Shown: positions 1 through 9,257, counted from the first letter of the stretch. The stretch is 64,000 bases of DNA from CAZUTK01 sp964623265 (GCA_964623265.1 CAZUTK010000002.1:1-64000), one strand, 5' to 3'. Made by a program: numbers and translations. The notes: generated from the letters alone by a model not told the origin.

Positions 1-806
1 GCTGTGTGGCGCCGCACGGTCGTTGCGCCGATTGCACGTTGAACAACGTCTGCGCCTACGGGACCCTATTCGAACCTCATCTGCCGCAACATTCCGTTCG
101 AATGCGCAAGTATGATCGAATCCCCACGCCGTTGCGAATCGCCATTTATCCTTGGGATGGAGAGGCTTTGAATGCGAATGTCGGTCTGATGATTCTGCTG
201 GTGCTTGTGGGGCGGACAGTTCGGCATGCAGTATCTCTATTGTTGGCGCTGGAGCAAGCGTGTCGCGAGGGGTTGGGACGTAAACCGAGAGGTGAACTGA
301 GGCTTTTAAGCGTGCAGGATGGTGAATCTTCCAAAGCATTTCAATGGAAGGATTTCGATGCTTCGCAGCCCTTGCCTTTCCGGATTTGTTCCTGGGCGGA
401 ATTGGCTGCAGAGAACACATCAGCGGCTCGCATCGTGTTTGAGACCCCGGTCCGCATCGTAGCGGGCGGCAGGATTCAATCGCACCCTGATTTTCGGAGC
501 CTCATGTCTTCCTTGTTGCGCCGCATCACCAGTCTGGCGTATTTCTGGGGTGATGCGGAAATTGATGCGGATTTTGCGGGATTGTTGGAACGGGCGGACA
601 AATTAAAAGTGCGAAGCGATTTTCAGCGGTTACCCGTGCGCCGATATTCCAGCCGTCAGAAAACGGCGATGTCGTTGGACGGTGTGATTGGATGGTTTGA
701 CCTATCTGTTGAACCGGGTGAATTTGCCCCTTGGCTGAATATTGGGCAACGGGTGGGTGTCGGAAAAAACACAGGCATGGGGATGGGATCTTATCATCTT
801 GAGTAA
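1..806 (+). CDS. cas6: CRISPR pre-crRNA endoribonuclease Cas6, 3' part (start lies before the window)
   Basis: Cas6 cleaves the CRISPR precursor transcript within each repeat to release guide RNAs. The reading frame is open to the left edge (codons begin at base 3), so the visible GTG at base 6 is probably not the real start. Near the left edge there is a C-x2-C-x5-C-x-YG-x-LFE pattern, and the extreme C-terminus carries a glycine-rich loop (GVGKNTGMGMGSYHL). Both are typical of the RAMP-fold Cas6 family found with type III systems. About 267 residues are visible. The next gene starts 42 bases downstream and encodes a CARF-HEPN protein, which supports a type III setting. The effector (cas10/csm or cmr) genes and the array must lie to the left, because neither is seen here. 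Confidence 0.85.
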   Translation, partial: CVAPHGRCADCTLNNVCAYGTLFEPHLPQHSVRMRKYDRIPTPLRIAIYPWDGEALNANVGLMILLVLVGRTVRHAVSLLLALEQACREGLGRKPRGELRLLSVQDGESSKAFQWKDFDASQPLPFRICSWAELAAENTSAARIVFETPVRIVAGGRIQSHPDFRSLMSSLLRRITSLAYFWGDAEIDADFAGLLERADKLKVRSDFQRLPVRRYSSRQKTAMSLDGVIGWFDLSVEPGEFAPWLNIGQRVGVGKNTGMGMGSYHLE

Positions 807-848
807 GCCTCTGCGAATCCATTTGCCTATAAAAGAAAGGATTGTAAA

Positions 849-2120
849 ATGGCGCGAGTGCTCATTTCTGCTGTGGGAAATCGCGATCCGTATGATGAAA
901 AAAACCGCAATAAAGGACCTATTTTAACGACGTTGGATCATTTGAATACGGACTCTGTATTGCTGGTCTATAATACTCCACCCGCTCCTCGGAACATGGA
1001 ACAAAACGCCCTTGAGACGGAAAAAGCATTGCAGCAATATCAGGGTGTTCAGGTTGAAATGTTCCCGCTGGAACTTCCGGATCCGACCGATTACGATGCG
1101 GTTTTAGAAGCTTTTCGAAAAACAGCGGAAGAGATCAGCAAGAAGTATATCCAGGATGAATTGCTGATTGCGGTTTCATCCGGGACTCCTCAGATGCAGG
1201 CTGCGTGGCTGCTCCTGATATCTCAAGGGTTGTTGCCGGCGCAAGCCTATTACACCTCCGATCCCAAGTATGTAACGCAAGAGCAATCGCCTGTGCGGAG
1301 CATATCCGTCGCTTTTCTCCAAGAGGATGCGCTGTTGAAGACTGCGCGAAGGCATTTTCATTCGTTTCATTTTCATGGAGCAGCAAGCACCTTGAATGCC
1401 TTTGCAGACGGTTGTCAACATTCGACTCGCCGCAAATATGCCTTGCTGCTGGCGTGCTACTGCAAGGCACTGGGGCTCTGGGATGATTACAGGCTGGGTC
1501 ATGCGAAAAATGAGTTGCTAAGTGTCACAAAACAAATTCCTAATCTTAAAGACCAATATGAGAAAATATGCAATTTAGTGGAAGATCAACAGAAATCCAA
1601 GACAGAAGAATCATTGTTGATTTTAACCGACCTTTTTTTCAATGCGTCCCGCAGCTTAAAGCGGGGTCAATTTGCCGACACGTTGGCTCGAGTCATCAGA
1701 ACCTATGAGGGTTTGCTGAAGTGGCGACTGTTGCATGCGCATAACACCCCACCGGTCCTCAGCCGAATGGAGCCGGATAAGAGAAAAGAGGTGGTGGACT
1801 TCTTAGAAGCAAACGGCCGGCGAGTGGACAAGAAAGGGTATTTAATGTGTGACAATATTGAAATGTTGCTTCAGGAATTTTATAGAGATAAAGAGGTACT
1901 GGAATGGCAAGAAGTTATAAAGCAATACAAGTATGCTCGCAACAAAAGCATCGTCGCTCACGGCACGGATAAGGTGAAAGAAGAAATCGCCCGAAAAGCG
2001 TTGGAGGCTCTGCGGAAGATTCTTGTGGAAAATGGTGCCGATTTGAACGGTTATCCCCTGTCTGATGAGAATCTCATAGCGCATGAACAGGAGTTGTTTT
2101 CGAGGCTGTTTCAGTGTTGA
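849..2120 (+). CDS. CARF-HEPN CRISPR-associated ribonuclease (Csm6/Csx1-like, Cas02710 type)
   Basis: This is probably a type III CRISPR ancillary RNase, activated by cyclic oligoadenylate made by Cas10. The N-terminus (MARVLISAVGNRDP) is the first strand and loop of a CARF Rossmann fold. A second conserved CARF segment, VSSGTPQMQ at about residues 115-123, is the usual ligand-binding loop. The C-terminal third is helical and contains R364-x6-H371 (RNKSIVAH), a HEPN catalytic motif of the R-x4-6-H form. The 423-residue length fits the family. The start has an AGAAAGGA Shine-Dalgarno sequence about 9 bases upstream. It follows cas6 by 42 bases, so the two are probably cotranscribed. Subfamily assignment is by motif only. 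Confidence 0.82.
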   Translation: MARVLISAVGNRDPYDEKNRNKGPILTTLDHLNTDSVLLVYNTPPAPRNMEQNALETEKALQQYQGVQVEMFPLELPDPTDYDAVLEAFRKTAEEISKKYIQDELLIAVSSGTPQMQAAWLLLISQGLLPAQAYYTSDPKYVTQEQSPVRSISVAFLQEDALLKTARRHFHSFHFHGAASTLNAFADGCQHSTRRKYALLLACYCKALGLWDDYRLGHAKNELLSVTKQIPNLKDQYEKICNLVEDQQKSKTEESLLILTDLFFNASRSLKRGQFADTLARVIRTYEGLLKWRLLHAHNTPPVLSRMEPDKRKEVVDFLEANGRRVDKKGYLMCDNIEMLLQEFYRDKEVLEWQEVIKQYKYARNKSIVAHGTDKVKEEIARKALEALRKILVENGADLNGYPLSDENLIAHEQELFSRLFQC

Positions 2121-2193
2121 GGGCTGCCTGATATTCCAACGATGCCCATTCGGTAATGGTGCGAAGCCTATGCACGAAGGGCCATCATTTCCC

Positions 2194-2222
2194 TTGACAT
2201 TTCAAAGGAATTTGTTTATACT
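2194..2222 (+). promoter_or_regulatory. Sigma70 promoter for the zinc-ribbon microprotein
   Basis: TTGACA (2194-2199), a 17-base spacer and TATACT (2217-2222) match the housekeeping consensus almost perfectly. The predicted transcript start near 2229 leaves a leader of about 33 bases before the ATG at 2262, with a GAGGAT ribosome-binding site at 2251. Confidence 0.8.
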
Positions 2223-2261
2223 CAAGGCATGATGACAAACCAACGCAAGCGAGGATCCATT

Positions 2262-2369
2262 ATGGCGAACTGGAAATGCTCATCCTGCGGCGAGACGAAA
2301 GAGGCGCGCTGCAAACCCAAGAAATGCCCGAAGTGCGGCAAGTCGAACACGTTCGTGAAAAAAGAGTAG
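2262..2369 (+). CDS. Rubredoxin-like zinc-ribbon microprotein, 35 aa
   Basis: The 35-codon frame encodes W-x-C-x2-C near the start and C-P-x2-C (KKCPKCGKS) near the end. This is a rubredoxin-knuckle or zinc-ribbon pattern expected to bind one Zn or Fe. A third cysteine (ARCKP) lies between the knuckles. An earlier in-frame ATG at 2229 sits at the predicted transcript start, so 2262 with its GAGGAT site is preferred. The gene is monocistronic: its own near-consensus promoter lies upstream and a hairpin terminator downstream, which argues that it is real despite its size. Similar short zinc-ribbon proteins are widespread in anaerobes and their role is unknown. I do not assign a function. Confidence 0.7.
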   Translation: MANWKCSSCGETKEARCKPKKCPKCGKSNTFVKKE

Positions 2370-2407
2370 AACGATTCGACGGATTCATTTCCATCAAATT
2401 CGGCGTG

Positions 2408-2438
2408 AAGCGATCCTCATCGGATCGCTTTACTTTTT
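2408..2438 (+). terminator. Rho-independent terminator after the zinc-ribbon gene
   Basis: A perfect 9-bp stem, AAGCGATCC/GGATCGCTT (2408-2416 and 2422-2430), with a 5-base loop is followed by TACTTTTT. Confidence 0.8.
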
Positions 2439-2548
2439 GCGCAGTCCGCAAGCGGGCAAGCAAGGATCCCATCGTTTGTACTTCGGCAGGAATCTCCCCT
2501 GGCCCGAGCTTGAATGGGATAAAAAAGAGAAAAAAATAAAAAAAGAGC

Positions 2549-2577
2549 TTGACTCTGTCGTTTTTAAATTATATATT
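2549..2577 (+). promoter_or_regulatory. Sigma70 promoter of the Rrf2/hemerythrin operon
   Basis: TTGACT (2549-2554), 17-base spacer, TATATT (2572-2577). Transcription would start about 13 bases before the first ATG of the Rrf2 gene, so the mRNA leader is very short and has no clear Shine-Dalgarno site. Confidence 0.75.
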
Positions 2578-2597
2578 GTGGACATTATATATCCAAT
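2573..2597 (+). promoter_or_regulatory. Imperfect dyad overlapping the -10 box: candidate Rrf2 operator
   Basis: ATATTG-T-GGA on the left and TCC-AATAT on the right form an imperfect inverted repeat covering the -10 element and transcript start. Rrf2 repressors often bind A/T-rich dyads of this size in their own promoters, so autorepression is a reasonable inference. It is not a close match to the classic NsrR site. Confidence 0.45.
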
Positions 2598-3077
2598 ATG
2601 GGATTCAAGTTGCAAATCCAAATGTCCACCGAATTCGCGCTGCACGGGTTGCTTTATTTGGCATCGCATCGTGATTCCGCACCGATTCAATTGCCTGATG
2701 TCGCGGCGGCGATCAAAGTGCGGCAGAGTTATCTGCGCAAGCTCTTTCAGCAGATGGTCAAATCCGGCATCCTCGAAGCTTACAAGGGAGCCAACGGAGG
2801 TTACCGTCTGAAACGGGATCCGGCGGAGATCACCTTCTACGATGTGCTGCACGCGGTTGAAGGCGACCCGGGACGCTATCATTGCCTGGCGCGGGAGCGT
2901 GCCTGCGAATTGCAAATTGATTGTCCGATCAACACGGAATTCGGTGAGGCTTTTCAGTTGCTGCGGAATCAGCTCAAGCAGGTAACCCTGGCGTCGATCC
3001 TTCATTCGAGAGCTGTGGCTTCGAAGCCTATTACCTGGCTGAGCCACCCAAGCCGTCAGCACCGAACTCGCGATTGA
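2598..3077 (+). CDS. Rrf2-family transcriptional regulator, probable Fe-S sensor
   Basis: The 159-residue protein has the Rrf2 winged-helix fold: STEFALHGLLYLA is the first helix, and KVRQSYLRKLFQQMVKSGIL with GANGGYRL is the recognition helix and wing. Cysteines at C96, C103 and C109 sit where NsrR and IscR bind their iron-sulfur cluster, although the spacing (x6, x5) differs slightly from either. The start at 2598 is chosen because the LQIQ residues before the next Met belong to the domain. It leads an operon of hemerythrin proteins and YgbA, the kind of target NsrR controls, so nitric oxide or iron-sulfur damage is the likely signal. That is inference from context. Confidence 0.85.
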   Translation: MGFKLQIQMSTEFALHGLLYLASHRDSAPIQLPDVAAAIKVRQSYLRKLFQQMVKSGILEAYKGANGGYRLKRDPAEITFYDVLHAVEGDPGRYHCLARERACELQIDCPINTEFGEAFQLLRNQLKQVTLASILHSRAVASKPITWLSHPSRQHRTRD

Positions 3078-3122
3078 GCCGATAGACAATCGAAATATTG
3101 TAGCGAAAGAAAGGATTCCAGC

Positions 3123-4346
3123 ATGGAGATCGTGAAAACCATCAACGTCAAAGGCATGGATCACCAACAGCGCGAGAGCATTATTTTTCCGACCATCCGA
3201 GGGCTGCAGTCGGGGGAAACTGGCCGTTTGATCGTGGAATTTAATCCGTTGCCGCTGGTCTATATGTTCAAAGCCGGGGGGGATCTTGAAGTCTCGTACG
3301 AAAAAGAAGGTCCCGACGAATGGATTCTGAACATAAAACGCATTGCCCCGAACACGAATCCGCGAGCGGACCTCAAGCAGTTGCTGCAGGAATTGCGCCA
3401 AGGGAACGCTTCAGAGGAAATCAAAGAGAAAGCCAGGACTTTCTTTCAAGCGGTTGACGCCAAGGCGTTGGGCGAATTGGAGCAGGAATTGATCCGGGAA
3501 GGAGTTACTCATGACGAGATCCGCAGCAGCCTTTGCGATCTTCATCTCGAAGTGCTGGGGCAAGCCCTCGTGGAAAAGCGGATTCAAGTTTTTGCGCCGC
3601 ATCCTGTGCATACTATGATGGAAGAGCATAAAATCATCGTCAATAAATTAAACGAGTTGAATGAGTTCGTTCAGAATATTAAAACGAAGGACAATTTCGC
3701 GGAGATAGAACCGGAGCTGAAGCGGTTGCAGGATATCGCTCATCACCTGGTGGAAGCGGAAAACCATCACCTGCGCGAAGAAGAGGCGTTGTTTCCGGTG
3801 CTGGTAAAGCACAACGTCGTCGAACCGCCATCCATTATGAAGATGGATCACGTCGAATTCCGCAAGCGCAAACGGGAGTTATACGAAATCGCTCTGAATC
3901 CGAAAAGCCTCCCCTTCATAGAATTCAAGAAACGCGTCATCGAATTGGGCGAATATCTGAACCGCGAATTGGGCAGCCACATTTTCAAGGAGGATAACAT
4001 TCTCTATCAAATCGCCCTGCAGATTTTATCACCGGAAGAGTGGGAGCAGATCAAGGAAGCTTGCGACCGCATCGGCTACTGCTGTTTTACTCCGGCAGAA
4101 CCTGAGTCGGATAGCGACGAGATCGAATTGGATCTTCGATCTTTGCCGCCTTCGCAACGGCATGATTTAATCATGAGGCGGTGGGCGGAATTAGCCCCCG
4201 GAAGGACGCTGCGCATCATCAACGATCATGATCCCAAGCCGCTGCGCTATCAATTTGAAGCGGAGTTTGCCGGGAAGTTTGAGTGGGTGTATGCTTCATC
4301 CGGTCCGGAGACGTGGGAAATAAAAATCAGCAAGATGCGGTCATAA
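3123..4346 (+). CDS. DUF2249-DUF438-like-hemerythrin-DUF2249 fusion protein
   Basis: This 407-residue protein has four parts. Residues about 1-75 are a DUF2249 (TusA-like) domain, recognisable from VKGMDHQQRESIIFPTIRGL and PLPLVYMF. Residues 80-145 form a small helical DUF438-like domain. Residues about 160-325 form a hemerythrin HHE domain with iron-ligand residues in HTMMEEH, HLREEEALFP, MKMDHVEFR and HIFKEDNILY. Residues about 335-407 are a second DUF2249 copy. Such fusions occur near nitric-oxide response and iron-sulfur repair genes (RIC/YtfE-like), where the di-iron centre is thought to release iron or bind NO. It lies 45 bases after the Rrf2 gene, in the same operon. The duplicated flanking DUF2249 domains are noteworthy. 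Confidence 0.8.
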   Translation: MEIVKTINVKGMDHQQRESIIFPTIRGLQSGETGRLIVEFNPLPLVYMFKAGGDLEVSYEKEGPDEWILNIKRIAPNTNPRADLKQLLQELRQGNASEEIKEKARTFFQAVDAKALGELEQELIREGVTHDEIRSSLCDLHLEVLGQALVEKRIQVFAPHPVHTMMEEHKIIVNKLNELNEFVQNIKTKDNFAEIEPELKRLQDIAHHLVEAENHHLREEEALFPVLVKHNVVEPPSIMKMDHVEFRKRKRELYEIALNPKSLPFIEFKKRVIELGEYLNRELGSHIFKEDNILYQIALQILSPEEWEQIKEACDRIGYCCFTPAEPESDSDEIELDLRSLPPSQRHDLIMRRWAELAPGRTLRIINDHDPKPLRYQFEAEFAGKFEWVYASSGPETWEIKISKMRS

Positions 4347-4349
4347 CCT

Positions 4350-4865
4350 ATGCGGATCCAAGAGATGGAAAACATAAATAACGCGGAACTTATAAGCAGG
4401 AATCGCAAAGCCGCGGTGAAACCGAATCGTCAACGGGAAACCGTGTTGATCGCTAAATTCATACACCTTTATTGCCGCGGCAAACACGGCTCGAACGGAG
4501 AACTCTGCCTGCACTGCGAGGAACTGCTCCATTACGCCGGTGAAAAGTTAGACCGATGCCCTTACGATCCCANNNNNNNNNNNNNNNNNNNNNNNNNNNN
4601 NNNNNNNNNNNNNGGCCGGCGCTGTCCCACGCATTGCTACGAAGAAAAAATGCGGGTTCGGATGAAGGAGGTAATGCGCTATTCCGGAATGCGGTTCGTG
4701 CTGCGCGGAAGATTGGATTGGCTGGTAAAATACTTTCTCATCACGAGAGTTCTGGATCGCGCAGAATTGACAATCCGGCGAAGGAGTCAAACGAAAGAAT
4801 CGTCGTCATCGAATCACCATACCGCAACGAACGAGGATTTAGAGAGGGAAAGGATGAAATTATGA
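4350..4865 (+). CDS. ygbA: YgbA-family nitrous-oxide-stimulated promoter protein (interrupted by an assembly gap)
   Basis: Conserved features of the YgbA_NO family are visible on both sides of a run of Ns: LCLHCEELLHYAGEKLDRCPY before it, and CPTHCYEEKMRVRMKEVMRYSG after it. E. coli YgbA is an NsrR-regulated protein linked to recovery from nitrosative stress; the cysteines suggest metal or cluster binding. In relatives fewer residues separate the CPY and CPxHCY motifs than the gap would give, so the 41-N gap is probably longer than the missing sequence. The start lies 3 bases after the previous stop and the stop overlaps the next ATG (ATGA), so expression is coupled. The C-terminal 25 residues are low in conservation. 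Confidence 0.8.
   Translation: MRIQEMENINNAELISRNRKAAVKPNRQRETVLIAKFIHLYCRGKHGSNGELCLHCEELLHYAGEKLDRCPYDPXXXXXXXXXXXXXXGRRCPTHCYEEKMRVRMKEVMRYSGMRFVLRGRLDWLVKYFLITRVLDRAELTIRRRSQTKESSSSNHHTATNEDLERERMKL
4573..4613. other. Assembly gap (41 N) inside ygbA
   Basis: A run of 41 Ns interrupts the cysteine-rich core of ygbA. The frame happens to stay open across it, but the length cannot be trusted. Confidence 0.99.
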
Positions 4866-5377
4866 GCGCCTTTGAAGATCCAATTATTCGTTTTATGGAT
4901 GAACACCAGCAAGGGCTGCGCGAGCTGAAAAAACTGCTCAATGCGGCGAAAGAACTGAAGCTCAAAGGGTATGATCCGGAGCTGTATGAAAAATTGCACG
5001 ACGCCACCCGCTTTATCAATGAAGAGGTGAGAGCGCATAATCAGAATGAAGAGAATGCGCTGTTTCCCGCGCTGGAGGAAAAGATTGGGACAAGCGGGCC
5101 GACCGCGGTTATGCGTTCCGAACATCAGCAGCTCTGGGAGGCTCTGGATCGTCTGGAATCGGACTTGAACCTGCTCTTGACAGATGGAGTCAACAATCCC
5201 CGAATTGCACGCATCGCGGAACTCTCCACCTTTATCCACGACCTTCTCAGCCAGCATATCAGCAAGGAAGACAACATCCTCTATCCCATGGCGAGAAGGG
5301 TATTGAGCGGACGAGAGCTGCAGGAAATCAGCCGCAAGATGGCGGGCGTTCCCGAGCCGATGCCGCCGTCGGTTTGA
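4862..5377 (+). CDS. Hemerythrin HHE domain protein
   Basis: A single-domain, 171-residue hemerythrin-like protein. Likely iron ligands are in RFMDEHQQGL, VRAHNQNEENALFP, RSEHQQL and HISKEDNILYP, the same four-helix pattern as in the fusion protein upstream. Translation is coupled to ygbA through an ATGA overlap, which fixes the start. It ends the operon Rrf2-fusion-YgbA-hemerythrin and is followed by a terminator. The probable role is NO or O2 binding, or iron handling during cluster repair, inferred from the operon. It resembles the central domain of the fusion protein, so the two may have arisen by duplication. Confidence 0.85.
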   Translation: MSAFEDPIIRFMDEHQQGLRELKKLLNAAKELKLKGYDPELYEKLHDATRFINEEVRAHNQNEENALFPALEEKIGTSGPTAVMRSEHQQLWEALDRLESDLNLLLTDGVNNPRIARIAELSTFIHDLLSQHISKEDNILYPMARRVLSGRELQEISRKMAGVPEPMPPSV

Positions 5378-5403
5378 GGTGAAATCACGCTGAGCGCATA
5401 TCC

Positions 5404-5433
5404 AGGCGGGGTGGAGTAAATCCCGCCTTTTTT
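5404..5433 (+). terminator. Terminator of the Rrf2/hemerythrin operon
   Basis: The stem AGGCGGG (5404-5410) pairs with CCCGCCT (5422-5428) around an 11-base loop and is followed by a T run. Confidence 0.8.
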
Positions 5434-5574
5434 ATTGGCTTTAAAGACGACTCGGATTGAAACAGCGAAGTGGATCGCCGAATTGGATTCAAGCGGTGTC
5501 ATCCACCGGATCAGAATTCGTAAGAGACGATTCGGGACAGCAGAGCAAGCCATAAAATTTTTTGCTCTCCCCTC

Positions 5575-5603
5575 TTGACAAAATGCTTTTGTTTACGTAT
5601 ATT
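5575..5603 (+). promoter_or_regulatory. Sigma70 promoter of groESL
   Basis: TTGACA (5575-5580), 17 bases, TATATT (5598-5603). The CIRCE element begins 12 bases after the -10 box, which is the classic arrangement. Confidence 0.9.
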
Positions 5604-5614
5604 ATGCGAAAAAA

Positions 5615-5641
5615 ATAGCACTCTCCTTTAGTGAGTGCTAA
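5615..5641 (+). promoter_or_regulatory. CIRCE operator (HrcA site)
   Basis: ATAGCACTC, 9 bases, GAGTGCTAA matches the CIRCE consensus (TTAGCACTC-N9-GAGTGCTAA) with one mismatch. It implies HrcA repression of groESL. The hrcA gene is not in the window. Confidence 0.95.
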
Positions 5642-5681
5642 CAATATCTTTGTATAACATACTGATTATCAGGAGGTTAGC

Positions 5682-5981
5682 ATGAAAGTCGGAATTAAAC
5701 CTGTGGATGAACGAATCCTCGTCGAACCTCTGCAGGAAGAGGAACGCAAGGTCGGCGGCATCATCATCCCCGATACCGTAAAGGAGCGTCCGCAGATGGG
5801 CAAGGTGATCGCTCTGGGCGACGACGTGCCCAAGAAGGACGGCGGTAAAGTCCTCTCCCAAATCGTCAAAGTGGGCGACAAGGTGCTCTACGCCAAGTAC
5901 GGCGGAACCGAGATCAAACACGGCGACACCGAATACCTGATCGTGTCCCGCAGCGATATCCTGGCTATTGTAAATGATTAA
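5682..5981 (+). CDS. groES: Co-chaperonin GroES
   Basis: A 99-residue Cpn10. It begins KVGIKPVDERILVEPL and has the GGIIIPDTVKERPQMGKV segment containing the mobile loop that docks on GroEL, and a C-terminal EYLIVSRSDILAIV strand. GroES caps the GroEL folding chamber in the cytoplasm. An AGGAGG ribosome-binding site sits just before the ATG. It is first in the groESL operon, under a CIRCE element, so heat-shock derepression by HrcA is expected. Confidence 0.98.
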   Translation: MKVGIKPVDERILVEPLQEEERKVGGIIIPDTVKERPQMGKVIALGDDVPKKDGGKVLSQIVKVGDKVLYAKYGGTEIKHGDTEYLIVSRSDILAIVND

Positions 5982-6012
5982 ACCATCAGAACAGAAAGAG
6001 AGGTTTTAGAAT

Positions 6013-7641
<1,629 letters not shown>

Positions 7642-7669
7642 TCCCATCCGCAAGAACAAGGGTGAGAAA

Positions 7670-7706
7670 AAGGGGCGATCTTTCAAGATCGCCCCTTCGT
7701 TTTTTC
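7670..7706. terminator. Bidirectional terminator between groEL and tpl
   Basis: An 11-bp stem, AAGGGGCGATC/GATCGCCCCTT (7670-7680 and 7687-7697), with a 6-base loop. A T run follows on the + strand (CGTTTTTT) and A residues precede it, giving a T run on the - strand as well. It therefore serves groEL and the convergent tpl gene. Confidence 0.9.
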
Positions 7707-7741
7707 GGAATGAATGGGAACGGAAAGGATGCGTCGCGTGC

Positions 7742-9115
7742 TCAGACCGGAGCGAAGCGCGCTTGGAAGAAGCGCAACTGCGGAGGTTCAAACACGAACT
7801 TCAAGCCGCGGATTTTTTCCCGCTTCTTAAACACTTCGATGATCCCTTCCGCTGCGAAATCCAGATGACTCTGCGTGTACACTCTTCTCGGAATGGTCAA
7901 ACGCACTAATTCCAATTTGGGCTTGTGATTTTCGCCGGTCTTCTTATCGCGTCCCGCGGATACGATGCCGCGTTCCATCGCGCGCACGCCGGTTTCCACG
8001 TAGATCGCCGCCGCCAGCGCCTGAGCGGGGAATTGTTCTTGTGGTATATGCGGCAGAAATTCCTTCGCATCCAGGAAAATGGCGTGACCGCCGTGCGGAA
8101 CGACGTGCGGTATGCCCGCTTCCTGCAGAATGTTGCCGAAATAGTTCACCTGTTCCACCCGATAGCGGATGTAATCGTTGCCGGCGACCGCTTCACGAAT
8201 CCCTTGCGCGAACGCCGCCATATCCCGACCCGCCAATCCGCCGTATGTATGCAATCCTTCGTAGATCACCACCTGTGCGCGGGCGTCAATGAAGAACGAT
8301 TCGTCGTTCATCGCCAGGAAGCCGCCGATGTTCACCAATCCGTCCTTCTTGCCGGAGCAGGTGCATCCGTCGGTGTAGGAGCAGATTTCCTTCACGATTT
8401 CGCGGATGGATTTGTTCTGATAGCCCGGTTCGCGCTGCTGGATGAAATACGCATTTTCCACGGTGCGGGTGTTGTCCAGCATGATCTGAATCTTGTATTG
8501 ATCGCAGAATTTTCGCAGTTCCTTTAAGTTGGCGATGGAAATCGGTTGGCCTCCCGCCATATTGACGCAGGTTTCGTAGCTGATATAGGGAATGCGCTCC
8601 GCGCCGACTTCGTCCACCAGCTTCTGCATCTTGGCGATGTCCACGTTGCCTTTGAAGGGGTGCATGCTTTTGGGATCGTGAGCTTCATCTATGATGACGT
8701 CTACAAAGGTACCGCCTGCCAGTTCCTGATGAAGCCGAGTGGTGGTAAAATACATATTGCCTGGGATATAATCGCCCGGCTTGATCAGGAGCTTCGACAT
8801 GATATGTTCCGCGGCTCTGCCCTGGTGCGTGGGAACGAAGTATTTATATCCGAACACCTCCTGCACGGTTCGTTCCAGATCGTAGAAGTTGCGGCTGCCG
8901 GCGTAGGCTTCGTCGCCCAGCTGCAACGCCGCCCACTGAGCGTCCGACATGGCGCTGGTCCCGCTGTCCGTCAACAGATCTATATAGACGTCTTCGGATC
9001 GAAGCAGAAAGGTGTTGTAGCCTGCTTCTTCAATGGCTTTCTGCCGATATTCACGAGTCGTGACTTTGATGGGTTCGATGGTCTTGATGCGGAAAGGCTC
9101 GGGTACGTATTTCAC
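7742..9115 (-). CDS. tpl: Tyrosine phenol-lyase (beta-tyrosinase)
   Basis: This PLP enzyme splits L-tyrosine into phenol, pyruvate and ammonia. The 457-residue length and sequence track the Citrobacter enzyme from end to end (EPFRIK, AGYNTFLL, DLLTDSGT, GDEAYAGS, PTHQGR). The PLP lysine is in CSGKKDGLVNIGG at about residue 257. Two positions separate it from tryptophanase: GVRAMERG keeps the TPL arginine (Arg381 region) and LRFFQARF keeps the phenylalanine where tryptophanase has histidine. It starts with GTG after an AGAGGAG site. It has its own promoter and convergent terminator, so it is a single-gene unit. It could serve tyrosine catabolism or phenol production in an anaerobic lifestyle. 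Confidence 0.93.
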   Translation of the reverse strand: MKYVPEPFRIKTIEPIKVTTREYRQKAIEEAGYNTFLLRSEDVYIDLLTDSGTSAMSDAQWAALQLGDEAYAGSRNFYDLERTVQEVFGYKYFVPTHQGRAAEHIMSKLLIKPGDYIPGNMYFTTTRLHQELAGGTFVDVIIDEAHDPKSMHPFKGNVDIAKMQKLVDEVGAERIPYISYETCVNMAGGQPISIANLKELRKFCDQYKIQIMLDNTRTVENAYFIQQREPGYQNKSIREIVKEICSYTDGCTCSGKKDGLVNIGGFLAMNDESFFIDARAQVVIYEGLHTYGGLAGRDMAAFAQGIREAVAGNDYIRYRVEQVNYFGNILQEAGIPHVVPHGGHAIFLDAKEFLPHIPQEQFPAQALAAAIYVETGVRAMERGIVSAGRDKKTGENHKPKLELVRLTIPRRVYTQSHLDFAAEGIIEVFKKREKIRGLKFVFEPPQLRFFQARFAPV

Positions 9116-9228
9116 CGTGGCTCCTCTGATGGTTTCAGTCCAATTAATCGGTTTCCGATTGCCGATATAAATGCTACTGTTAACGGGGCTCGATCCCGTC
9201 TTTTTGCACGGGTTTTCGAGTTCACGTT

Positions 9229-9257
9229 AATATAAACTATAAATTTCACAAAAGCAA
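9229..9257 (-). promoter_or_regulatory. Promoter of tpl
   Basis: On the - strand: TTGCTT (9257-9252), 17 bases, TATATT (9234-9229). The leader to the GTG is about 105 nt and includes a short CCCGT/ACGGG stem. No TyrR-like site was recognised. Confidence 0.6.

Noticed and set aside
2121..2193. Possible CRISPR array after the CARF-HEPN gene
   Set aside because: No repeated unit of 25-40 bases is present. The next sequence is the promoter of an unrelated gene.
2598..3077. Naming the Rrf2 regulator NsrR
   Set aside because: The cysteine spacing and the operator-like dyad do not match NsrR closely; only the family is secure.
7742..9115. Calling the PLP lyase a tryptophanase
   Set aside because: GVRAMERG and LRFFQARF hold the residues typical of tyrosine phenol-lyase.
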